From contig JADGJC010000157.1 of assembly GCA_027596075.1 (NCBI GenBank), forward strand, positions 28,965-92,964: a DNA stretch of 64,000 nt, written 5' to 3'. Positions 33,201-44,100 of this stretch are shown one piece after another. How positions within the stretch are numbered: position 1 is the stretch's first letter; each line of letters begins with the position of its first letter. The DNA comes from Rhizophlyctis rosea (taxonomy: Eukaryota > Chytridiomycota > Chytridiomycetes > Rhizophlyctidales > Rhizophlyctidaceae). The notes beneath the pieces are model-generated. The model was not told where the DNA came from. It worked only from the letters and a program-made list of their open reading frames with translations, and searched no databases. The position numbers and the translations under genes were made by a program.

Positions 33201-35253
33201 GTTGCTCAATCGTCCTGTTCGAAACCCCGGCAAGGGGGTCGGTAAGGTGAGCATTTTTCTCAAACATTCATGGCTCGAGGGAAACATACGTCAAAGCCTC
33301 ATCCCTTTGCTTCTGCATCCCATTCAACTGTTCCCGCAAACTTTCATTCTCCATCGTCAGTGTCGAGGTTTGTGTCAGAGCTTCCTGAGTTTTGATCTCT
33401 TGTTCGCTCAGCTGGAACGTGAGGTCCATGATCTTGTCCTCTACGATTGAGAATTTCAAGCATCAATCGACAGTGCCGTAAATACTGAGGGAAGTTAAAT
33501 GAACATCATTAAGCACTCACCAGCGGTTCGCAGATTCCCAGATGTATGGTTATAACTCTATAAGTTGAGACAGGATACATCCGGCGCACAGAAACGACAT
33601 TGGTTAGAATAGGGAGAGGGCATTGGCCATGCCTATGTCAAAGTGAATGAAAACAATACAAACCTCCTCCAACGTGCGATACATCCCCTTCTGATCCTGC
33701 ATCTCCATCTCCAACCGAACCTTCTGCGCCGTCCGTTCTGTCAGCTCTCCCTCCAGATGTCGTATTTGGTCTTCCTTGCTATGTGAGACAAGTAAATCAA
33801 CAATACGCATGGTGAGTGATCGCAAATAGTCCCTCAGATGCTAACTCTCAACATCCCAAGCCTCATGCCCACCTACCTCTGAGATTCCAACCGCATCTCA
33901 GTTATCGTTTGTTCCAATTCAGATATTGTTCGACGGTTCTAAAACAACTTTAGGCGTCACATGGACGTTGATGAATATTCAACCTAAAACAAACCTGATC
34001 CAAATCCGTATTCAATCTCCTCTCCATACTATCAAAGTTCGCCTTCGCATCCTTAGCCCGGTCCTCCAGCTCCTGCTTGAGACGTTTGCATTCTTGTTGG
34101 AAGAATTTGCTTTCGTCTTCGAACTAGTTGGTGTAAGGAGAACGTGCAGGGTTTAGGCATCTTCATCATGGTCCATCACAGCGTAGGCGTGATCTTGTGA
34201 GATCTGAAGAAAGAAGCTTATACTGGCAACGTACCCGCCTCTTCATATTTGTCAAGGCATCCTTCGTACTCTCATCCACACGTTGCCGTTCTTCATTCAA
34301 GACTTTGATCTTCTTCTCGTAGAACGCTTTCAGTTCCTCCAACTACACATTCGTCGCGATTAGCTTGGAGAAGACCGTGCCACCTTCCCAACTCCTTCCT
34401 TCAAAGAATGACAAACCTTCAACTTTCCCTCCCCTTTCAACTCCTCCCTCTCCTTTGCAAACGCCTCCCGCTCCTCCTTTATCCTATCATCAAAATCATT
34501 CTTGAGAAGCATCAAGTCCTCGTCCGTCTTGCCAAAACTCTTGACGGAGTTGCGCACGTCATCTAAGTCGGCTAGATGTTTTCTTTTGATGTCTTGGAGC
34601 TCCCTAGAATGACGAAAAAGCCGCTATCGATCAGTGCACTGAACAACTTTTCCATCTTGTGTCTTCCGAAAACCGGACCCTCCCTCTCCTAGATCAAGCA
34701 AAGGTACATACTTCTTCCCACTCTCCACATCTCCCCTCAACTTCACTTCCACCCCTTTCGCAGCCGTAATGTCTTCCTCCATCTTGGCGATCCGCTCAAC
34801 ATAGGATTGTATAACAGCTTCGTGAGCTTGGAGTTTAATCTCTGCTTCTTCGGCGGCTGTGCGGTGAGTTTCAATCCGTGATTTGGCGTCTTTGATTACC
34901 TGACAGAGACGGTTGGCATTTGGTATGGCCAGTCACAAAGATTAGGACAAGACCAGAATTGGCACCATAGAACTCACATCCTCAATCTCATCCTCATAAG
35001 CCTCCGCCAAACTCTGCACCTCAACATTATGATCCTCATTCTTCGTATTCAAATAGTATATAACTTTCGTCAGCTGCGCGATTTTCTTGCTCATTTTGTA
35101 TACTATGTCTGGAGGCGCGGATATCCCTTTTGACGTAAGATTAGTTTGGGAGCCGGACAAGGAGCCGTCCTCCGGTGCGGACATGGACTGTTCGGATTTC
35201 TTTTTCTTGGGAGCGGAGCCCCCGCTGCGGGTGCGGGGTTGGCGGGCGGACAT
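30280..35253 (-). CDS. FAM184A/B-like: FAM184-type long coiled-coil protein
   Basis: A long coiled-coil gene with many short introns. Exon 1 (35253-34978) has a Ser/Lys-rich head and then MSKKIAQLTKVIYYLNTKNE, the signature N-terminus of the FAM184 family. The following exons down to about 30430 are almost pure heptad coiled coil (for example SRIETHRTAAEEAEIKLQAH and AKMEEDITAAKGVEVKLRGD). The conserved end block FNKIFNKTPLVGLVQPISK appears near 30490, equivalent to the C-terminal block of animal FAM184A. A Pro-rich tail ends at TAG 30280-30282. An in-frame ATG further upstream (35388) is possible. The biochemical function of FAM184 is poorly known; a centriole or cilium link is inference from its neighbours and from the flagellate setting. 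It is head-to-head with centrin. Confidence 0.85.
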
Positions 35254-35598
35254 GGTTGGGTGTGTGCAGGGGGATGATGCGGGCTTGTATGATGGGTGGG
35301 AAGAGGTTGAACTTGTGTGCGCGGAGATGGTTGTAAGACCAGGGATGGGGAAACGGAGGGGAGTGGAGAAATTTTTGTCATTCGACACTTGGGAGCAAGA
35401 TTCCTGAGATTGAGTGGCACAGAGACTGGAGAGCTATGATTACTTGATTTGTGAATGATCGCCAGGGTCCTTGACACCTTGCCCCATCAGTACGAACGGC
35501 TGGACATGGAGGGGTTGTGAGCAGGAGCATCGCATCCAATTCCCTTCCCTTCTTCCTGATTTTCCTGCAACAAATTACAACCCTGACTCTCCATAGCC
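35254..35598. promoter_or_regulatory. shared divergent promoter, FAM184 and centrin
   Basis: About 345 bp between the two start codons, with genes on opposite strands. It must carry both promoters, which would allow co-expression. No clear X-box palindrome was found by eye. Confidence 0.5.
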
Positions 35599-36723
35599 AT
35601 GTCAACCCCACCAATCCCGGGCTCACCCAAACCCACTTCCGCCCCCCGCCTCACATCCACAACCTCCCTCACATCCTCCCGCTCCAAACTCCCCCCAATA
35701 TCCCTCTCAACCCAATCCACACAAACCCGCCCCCAAACCTCGGCCTCAGCCCTCGACGACTCCCGCCCCCTAACATCAACAACAGACCCCCCCCGCCGCC
35801 CAACCGCCGACCCCGACCCCCAAGCCCCCACCGCGCGCCCCCGCACGGCCGCGCGCCCCCCCGGGCCACCGCCGAGGTGGAGAAGGAGGNNNNNNNNNNA
35901 CCTCCGACCAACCCATAAAAAAAACCCGCCGCTTCAAACTCACCGACGCCCAAGTCCGCGAAATCAAAGAGGCGTTCGACCTCTTCGACACAGACGGCAG
36001 TGGAGAAATCAGCGCAAAAGAATGGCGCGTAGCGATGAAAGCCTTAGGGTTCGAAGCTAGCCCCGAGGAAACGAAGCGGATGGTGAAAGAGATGGATAGA
36101 GATAACAGTGGGACGATAGATTTTGAGGAGTTTTTGGCGGTTGTAGAGAAGAAGATGGTGAGTGGTGTTGTTGTTGTTGTTGTTGTTGTTGTTGTGTGAT
36201 TTATAAAATGTTTGTCCCGTTGAAAGATGTACTTTCAAAATACTTATACTGAAACACTTCGACACCCACACAGGCAGAAAAATACGCCCGCGAAGAAATG
36301 CGAACCCTCTTTCACATATACATTGATCCAACGCTATCCCTCTCTCCCACCGGCCGTCCGCAAACAACAGGCACACCCCACACGCCCCACGGAGGAGCAA
36401 GTACAGCCCTAACACGCATCTCAGCATCCGACCTGCGTCGCGTCGCAGACTTGATTGGCGAAAAGTTGACAGACGACGAAATAAGAGATATGATCGAGGA
36501 AGCGGATCGGGATAATGATGGGGAAGTGACGGAGGAGGATTTTGTTAGGGTTATGAAGAGGACGGTGAGTTGTTTGAGGGGGTGGGGTGTGAGGCGGGTT
36601 GGACTTGGCGTGATGTCTTGACATTGAGTTGTGACGCATCGGTAGCGAGCCTGTCCACGAACTAACGCCCCGTTCCCACTCCAAAATCCCATCACCTGCA
36701 CTTCCTATCAGTCACTATGGTAG
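35599..36723 (+). CDS. CETN-like: centrin (caltractin) with altered third EF-hand
   Basis: A calcium-binding centrin of basal bodies and centrioles. After the gap, [19 protein letters not shown] begins the EF-hand core. EF1 ([12 protein letters not shown]), EF2 ([12 protein letters not shown]) and EF4 ([12 protein letters not shown]) have canonical loops. Exon 2 starts at 36274 with [13 protein letters not shown], but where the third loop should be there is a Pro/Thr/Gly-rich insert of about 30 residues before [20 protein letters not shown], so EF3 should not bind calcium. The N-terminus before the gap is a Pro/Ser/Thr-rich extension of about 100 residues, far longer than the usual 20-25; continuity across the 10-N gap is unproven. 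The last exon after AG near 36648 is uncertain; in phase it ends at TAG 36721-36723. The first intron contains a GTT microsatellite. Confidence 0.85.
35890..35899. other. scaffold gap (10 N)
   Basis: Ten N bases between the Pro-rich N-terminal extension and the EF-hand core of centrin. The gap is flanked by very C-rich sequence, a likely cause of the assembly break. Confidence 0.99.
36166..36195. repeat. (GTT)n microsatellite in a centrin intron
   Basis: About ten GTT units within the intron that begins with GTGAGT at 36158. Confidence 0.9.
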
Positions 36724-36936
36724 CAGACCATACATCAGTCAATATCCAATCAACCGCAACCCACCCCACCGCATTCCACATTACAAATGTACAAAATCAA
36801 AAACATCAATACTATACAGAGAAACGTTAAGCGCATTATGCAAATTCCCCCCTCAATATATACACAGAACTAAACGAAAGGAAGAACCATTCGTTCCCAT
36901 CTTTGTCCACCAACAAATAACAATTTCCCAAACCCC

Positions 36937-39900
36937 TCACCCCCTCCCCTTCTTCAACTCATCCACCTCCGCCAAAAGCTCCTGCACCTGCGCCCGGAAC
37001 GCCTGCTTCATATCATTGATATCAGCTTGCAACTCCTCCACCTGTTCGGTCTTTTCGCCCAGTAGTTCCAGTGCGGCGTTGTAGCTGGGATGGAAAGAAA
37101 GAAAAAGAATGATACGATTGGGATTAACTCCTTGATAAGGACGACATGTAAGTGGTAGGAAGGCGCCATCTTACCGTCGCTCTAAATCCGCCCGTCCCGC
37201 TTCTTCTTCGCGTGATTTCATGATTTCGGATTTCCTGTAGAGGGTGCCATCAGTTTGGGTTTGCTACGTCGCCGAGGCGCGCAGGCAGTCGGAAGAAAAG
37301 AAAAGCCCCCACTCCGCCTCCCGCCGTGCCCCAGATGGAGACAACAACTGTCCCTTGCCCCTCAAAAAATAAATGAAAAAAAAACTCACATATTCTCATT
37401 CTCATTTGTGACTCTAACCAACTCCTCCGCCAGCTCATCTACAAAATGAAACCATCAACCATCATGAAGAAGCGGAAAGGCAACAACAGCCACTCCGTAA
37501 ACTGAAAAACACAAAAACGAAAACCACGCAAACACATACCCCTAGTCTGACTCGCCATCTGCAATTGCGTCTGCAACGAACTAACCTGCCCTTCCAACTG
37601 CTTGACACTACTATGCAACCGCTCAATAATCGCCGCGGGCGTCAACCCGCTCGTCGGCGTCGATGCTGCTGCTGCCGCCATTCCGCCAGTCTCACTTGAA
37701 GGAGTCCGGAGTCCTCCCGTTAGCTAATCAAATCGGAAAAGTGGCCAACATGTGATCAACATCGATGTCCTCTCATGAAGGTCCGACACAAAAATGTCCA
37801 ACGACCCCCAAAATAGAACACATCCCCAATAAAAATTCCAACATAGAACAAAAACTCACCGACTCACTACTCCCCGCACTCCCCTCCCTCCTCAACACTC
37901 CCCTCTCCCCCACCCCTCCTCCCCCTCCTCCACCACCAAACCCAACACCACTCCCCCTCCTCGAAATATCCAACCTCAACTTCTGCTTCTCAACCTCCCT
38001 AACCTCCCTCCGCCTCTCCTCACTCCTCATCCTCTCCTCCCACATATCCCGTTCCTCCTGAACCTGCTGTCTCAACATCCTTTGATACGTCCCTTTAGCT
38101 TCCTCCAACGCCCTGCTATGCACACCTTTAATCCCCTCAAGTTTGACTTCTAATTCGCCTACTTGCTTTTTGAGTTCTGAAGAATGATGCCTCTCAGTCT
38201 CCAACTCCAACTCAACCCTCGCCCTCTCCTGCCGTTCCCGTCCAACCTCACTCTCCAAAACACTAATCCTCGTCACCAACCCATTAACCCTCTCCACCAA
38301 CCCCTTCTCCCTCCCCAAAACCCCCTGCCGCTCCATCTCAACCTCATGCAACCGAACCGTCAACTCCCGCTCAACCCCCTCCCAATTCTTAATCGCAGCG
38401 CTATGCTGACTCTGCAAAAGCTCAATCTGCCTTAAATAAGGCCGTGTACTCTCCTGGGCAACGCTCTGTAAATCGTCGTTACGAGATTCGGCGCTTCGTA
38501 GGCGTTGTTGGGCTGTGGCGAGTTCACGTCGGAGATTATCTTCCCTCCATCCAGCTTCGTCTTCAACGCGTGTGAGCGCGGAACGCAAGTCCATGATTTC
38601 CTTCCGTAACCCTGCGGAAATGGAGTCGTTCTCGCTTTTCAAAGTCTCTAACTGCCGATGCAACTCCTCATTAGCTTTCACCTCCTTCTCTAACCGCTCC
38701 GCCGCTGCAGCATTATTCGCCTCAGCCTGCAACTTCCTCGCCTCCGTCAAATCATTCCACGCCCGATCCAACGAAGCCTGCAGTTCCGCCTGCTTCTCCT
38801 TTCCCACCGCCAACTCCCCTTCTAACTTAATCAACTGCTTCGCCTGCTGCTCGTTCAGTTCTGTTAAATTCCGAACCGTGTCTGCCTGCTTCTTCTCCGT
38901 CTCAACAAGACGCGTCACGCGTTCTTTCAACTCGGATATCTCCGATGATGCGGTGGCAAGATTGGCAGTCAACTCTTTTAATTGTGCATCGGTTTCCGTT
39001 TCTTTTGCGCGAAGCTTTTTGATGGTTTGGAGGTGCTTCATTTCGGTTTTGGAGAGTTTTTCGCCTGTTCATCAGCAAGAATGTTAGTAGCCAAATACGG
39101 GATTGGTGATGAATGATGCAGGCTAAAAAAATGACAATGACGAACCTTCTGACATGAGACCCTCAATTTGCATCTCCTTCTGCTCCAACAACCGCGTTTT
39201 CTCTTCCAACGAAGCCTGCAGACTTCCCTGCGTTGCAGTCGAGTTCTGGCGCAGCGAGTCCCGTTCCTACAAAATCGCTCTCATTCAGTCACCAATTCCA
39301 GACATCACCCTTATGAGTCCATCTCTCAGATCCCCATACCTTCACAACCGCCCGATACTGCTTATCCATCGTCCCCAACCGCTCCGTAAACTCCTTAATC
39401 ACACTCTCAACCTTGATCGATTCCTCGCTCCGCACGGTTTCAAGCTGTTCCAGTTGCGCTTTGAGCACATTGACGGAATCGGTTAGGGCAGCGTTTTCTT
39501 GCATGGCGGTCATGAGTTGGCGTTCGCGTTGTGAGATGATGAGTTGGTGGGTTTTGAGTTGAGTTTCCAGATCTGATGTCGGATTTGTGGATATGGAGGG
39601 TTCGGGTTGTGAGGAGTCAATAAGTGGAGCTGAGGGGGTTGATTCTGATGATGTAAGGTGCTGGTCTGACGGGATGGCTGTTTCGGATGGAGGTTCTGGC
39701 TTCGTTGGCGCGTCGCTTGCGTCTATTGCCGAGTCAGTGCCGGTTTGATCAGGTAGTGGAGCAATCTCCGCTGTATTCTCCGTTGATTTTGCCAATGGTT
39801 CTAATAGCAGTGGAGCTTCTTCGTGAGGTTTGCCAGACTGCTCATCTACTTCTACCAATGCTTGCGATGGGGATGCAGTTACGTCCTGATGGATGTCATT

Positions 39901-40775
39901 GACGGGGGGGTCGGAAATGGACTTCCCCTCTCCCATATCCACAAGCGGCTCGGATTTACTGTCATCCTGTGCAGGCCCCTCAATTGAAGGTTTCACTTCC
40001 TCTAATGGTTGTTTACGGTTGTCTTCAATCTCGGCCAAGTCCACAGCTGCTTCCTCGTGGGATCGACCATTCGACGTAGGTGCCGTTTTTGGTTCTCCGA
40101 TCGGTGCGGATGTGATTAATGCTTCCTCAGCTGGAGCACTGACCGATTTGTGGGCTTCGCCCACCCCGTCTATCTGATCGGATGCTGGAGGTTTCCTCTC
40201 CTTCGGCTTCCTGACTTCAGGCTTTCCAGCGGGACTAGGTGTCATTACGGGTGCGGCCGAGTAACCGAGCATCGATGCGAAAAAGTCGCCTTGGGGCGGC
40301 GGGCTTTTCGGAGGTTGGGGGGATTGACGCGCATCGGTAGGTACGGGAGAAGCTACTGTTGCAGCTTGCGAGGCAACTGCCTGTAGTCCAGCGGAAAGTG
40401 ACGACGAGAGGCTACTGAGGGAAAAGTTGGCGGGGTTTGGAACGGGGAAGGCATTTCTGCTTTTTGGGGATGTCGATAGATCTGCAAGGAGAGGTTGAGC
40501 ATGTAGGTATTGAAATGTTGCCTCCGGGTAGGACCTGAACTACCTGGATCACTCTGAGGTCGACGACTGGGCCTGGGACTACGACCTGCTTCTGCATTTC
40601 GTTGTGGGGACTGAGAGGGAGCTGGACTAGACGGTTTTGGAGGGTTTAGGGCTGTATTTGGGGGTATGTCTAGGACCTTGTCTATTCTGCTTTCCAAGTT
40701 TGATACCGTCTGCTTCAAGTACCCGCTCCATGCCGCCGCGTTCTCCGAGTTTGCTATGTTAGTTAACCAACTCAT
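36937..40775 (-). CDS. TMF1/SGM1-like: TMF1/Sgm1-type golgin
   Basis: A Golgi coiled-coil protein of the TMF1 (TATA element modulatory factor) family; animal TMF1 and yeast Sgm1 are Rab6/Ypt6-binding golgins that capture vesicles. The ATG at 40775 opens MSWLTNIANSENAAAWSGYL and then IDKVLDIPP, the conserved TMF1 start. A Ser/Pro-rich region contains GDFFASMLGYS, followed by a long acidic, low-complexity stretch (about 39600-40250). The remainder to 37440 is coiled coil (LRAKETETDAQLKELTANLA and on). The C-terminal TMF box lies in the last exons: PAAIIERLHSSVKQLEGQVS, then LERRYNAALELLGEKTEQVE and QAFRAQVQELLAEVDELK, with the stop at 36937-36939. Several short introns are evident (near 37210, 37400, 37690, 39070, 39270 and 40500). 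It is divergent from HYDIN. Confidence 0.85.
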
Positions 40776-41172
40776 TGTATTCCGAACTACATTAGTGGGT
40801 CAGCAGCACGGGAAAGGTGGGGAGCAACGGACGAAAAGGTGGAGAGTAGGTGGACTTTGGAGAGAGGGTTGCGGCAACACACCGTGTGATCAATCAGGAG
40901 TGGGATCACATCACTCAATGGCTTGTGCAATATAGAATCAGCAATTATGTCAGCAATCCGTGCCACTGCTACTCCGTGGCTGCACCACAAATCACAAATG
41001 AAACACCCTCGTCTCCATCTATCTGAAAAGGACCCTGCTTGTGGGGAGAACCTATCCCAACTTCCATCTCAACTTTTGATCGCTCCCAACAGTTTATTGC
41101 GACTGGCCGTCCTTCTTGTTTGGCTATACCTCGTGCTGAATACAAACCCAGATCCGCAAAAGGAGGAACATC
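40776..41172. promoter_or_regulatory. shared divergent promoter, TMF1 and HYDIN
   Basis: About 400 bp between two start codons on opposite strands. It contains the inverted repeat GTTGCGGCAAC at 40868-40878, about 300 bp before the HYDIN ATG. This resembles a compact RFX X-box (two GTTGC/GCAAC arms) although the usual site has longer arms, so the reading is tentative. Confidence 0.45.
40868..40878. promoter_or_regulatory. X-box-like inverted repeat
   Basis: GTTGC-G-GCAAC is a perfect inverted repeat around one central base. RFX factors, which control ciliary genes in animals, bind GTTGCC/GGCAAC-type arms; here each arm is one base shorter. It lies upstream of a flagellar gene. Confidence 0.3.
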
Positions 41173-44100
41173 ATGGCCACTGTTCCTCAGGGATCGCTGG
41201 GTCTACCTCAACTACCAGCGGCTGCTGCTGGCAAGCCGCCGCTGGCTAAACGGGGGAAACCTGAGCGCTCAGGAGCAAACCGCACCAGCCCTGCAAATAC
41301 CCATCCCGCCCCCATGCACCCACCAATTGGCCGCAAAGCAGACAGCGCGGTATCCTTGGCAACTTTCTCATCCGACCCGCTCGGGCGAACGCGCATGCGG
41401 CCATCACAATACATCCACGAGCGATCACTTTCAACTGCAGACCGTCTCGCCCAAGCATCATTTACTGTACATACTCCCACCATTGTTGAGCTCGTCGGCG
41501 ATCCTGGCGTGGCTGCAAGTCGTATCGATTTCCCCGTCGACCGCCCATTATTCGAACCCTTCCCGCCCGTCGTGGTGCTGCAGGCGTACGTTCCTTTCCA
41601 GGCGTATGACATTGTGATTAGCTTCCGCAATAATGATAAGGTAGTGCGCTTTTGGAATGACACTTGGTGGGGCAACACCTCAAAACCTTCAATCAGGAAC
41701 CGCGCCATCTCGAAATCGAACCCATCGAAAACCCAATCTTCTCCATCAGCGGCAAACGCTCTGCTTCCCTCAAGTCCGGGAAGGTGGCGGCAGGGATGGA
41801 GGTAGAGTATGTGCTCCAATTCAAACCAGAGAGCGAGGTGGACTACACCTACAATCTGGTCTGTATCACGGACCGAGAAAAGTTCTTGGTTCCCATTAGC
41901 GCAATCGGAGCCCGAGGTAAAGTAGAATCTGGTTACTCTTTCCGTGACTTGGTAAACTTACACTCAGTATGTGTAATATAGGCCTATTGGACTTCCCAGA
42001 CTCCATCGCCTTTTCAGAAGTCCCCGTTCGTTACCGCACCGTAAAAACAGTCCTAGTGCGAAACATCGGCAACAGAGCCACCAAATTCGATTTCTCAACA
42101 AGCTCTCCCTTCGCCATTGAACCACCTTGCGGCTATTTGGATGTAAACGGAAGCATGCAAATTGACGTGGTGTTCAGTCCAGAGGTAGTTACTTCCAGGA
42201 TTGTGAAAACTGTACGCACAACTCAAGAAGCACAAACAGGAAACTGCGAGCTATGAAGGAGACCTTTTAATAACCTACGAAACGGGGGAAGAAGTAGTCT
42301 GCAACCTCATGGGCACCGCAGAAGATGCCAACATCCGATTGGAAAAAAGTGCGCTGCGAATGGACAATACGTACATTTCCTTATCATCCATGAAGTCCAT
42401 CAGGATCCATAACCGGAGCGACATAATGGTGAGGATGGCTCCCAATTTGAGATAGACCATAACTAGATCTAATAACATGTTCTTGGTGACAGGCCAAATT
42501 CAAATGGAAGCGCTACGCAACAGCAAACGAAGAGAAGCGACACCGCCTCCGAAAGTCATTAGAACTAGCACAAGAAGAAGAAGAAGAAATCGAACGAAGA
42601 TGGGGTGAACTCGAACCCTCCGTCGTAGTCCAAAAATACAAGGTACGCAAAACCCTCCTTCCCAATCCACCCACTCACTCACCCCCTCCCCACAGAACCT
42701 CACCCGCACCCTCAACAACAACGAACTCCTCTTCACCGACTCAATCTTCCGCATCGAGCCCTGCGAAGGGACCATATGGCCCAACTCCCACATCGACATC
42801 AACGTATTCTTCACGCCCGATACGGCTGGTACCCACTCACGGACAGTCTACTGCGAGGCAGAGGGGAGGGAGATGCGGTTGCCGCTTCAGGTGAAGGGGG
42901 AGGGGATTGGACCGCGCGCGAGGTTTTCGTATGATATGTTGGATATGGAGAGTGTTAGTATAAATACGGTGCATAAGTATGAGGTGAGTGGGAGGGTGGG
43001 TTGTTGGAGGGTGTTGATGGGGAAGAATGGACATAACCCAATGCCTGATTTGTGTGATAAGCGGAGGATCTAATACGTGGGAGTTTTTTTTTCCAGGTCC
43101 TATTGGAAAACCGTGGAGATATTGATGTTTCGTTTTCGCTTGTGGAATCTAAGACGTTGTTTGGATCGAAGTTCAGTTTCGAACCCACCAGCGGCGTATT
43201 GAAAATTGGACAGCAGCAAGCGATCGAAGTCTCCTTCGGCAGTGACATGTTGGGAGAGTTTTTCGAAGAATTTGCTTGGAATTTGAAGGTCTGTGGGATC
43301 ATACCACCGACATTGTGCAGCAATCCCCTTTCATCAAAGGCCGTAACACTCAATTCCACCATTACAATCAGGGCTCACCCACCCCCCTCACTCTCTCCTT
43401 CCGCGGCCACGTCGTCGGCCCGACATTCCACTTCTCCGTCCCCTCCCTAAACTTCCACAAAGTATCCTACGGCTTCCTCAACACCGACACAATCTCTCTC
43501 GTCAACACCTCTTCCATAGCCATGACGTACACACTCCGTATTCCCACTGAACACAACAAATTAGGCGAATTCACAATCGACCCAGCAAGCGCAACAATCC
43601 CTCCCATGGACTCGCAGAAAATCACAGTAGGCTTCACCCCAAAACAAATAATGCAATACAACACATGGTTAAGTGTCGACATCCAAAGCGTCGGCGAAGA
43701 TTTACAAAGATTAGTCCTTCGCGGCGAAAGCATCGTCCCTTCAATCCTCCTCCACACCCCCTCACGGGACTACGGCGACTGTTTCCTCCACCACCCCTAC
43801 TACCGCATCGTCGAACTCGAAAATTCCACCGACTACCCAGCACGGTACAACCTCCTAGCCCAAGAAGAAAGCGCGAAGAGCGTTTACGCTTATTCTTCTA
43901 AGAGTGCTACTGGGATTATTGCGCCACGGGAACGGAAGGAGATACCTGTGGATATACAGATTAAGAGGTTGGGACAGATCAATTTCCCGATTTTTATTGG
44001 GGTGGAGGGGAATGAGACCTTGCCCTTGGGTGTGGATATTAGCGCGACGGGGATTGGACCGAACGTCATCGTCTCCGCCACCGAGTTAAATTGGGGAAAG

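Noticed and set aside
42212..42239. 28-nt ultra-short intron in HYDIN
   Set aside because: A GT-AG pair exists, but the donor at 42185 gives a 55-nt intron, the usual size here, and the correct family spacing between FSPE and LLITYETGEE.
43276..43371. Start of the long HYDIN open frame as a gene start
   Set aside because: It begins with TTG inside the preceding exon and intron; the real gene starts at 41173 and enters this frame at 43372.
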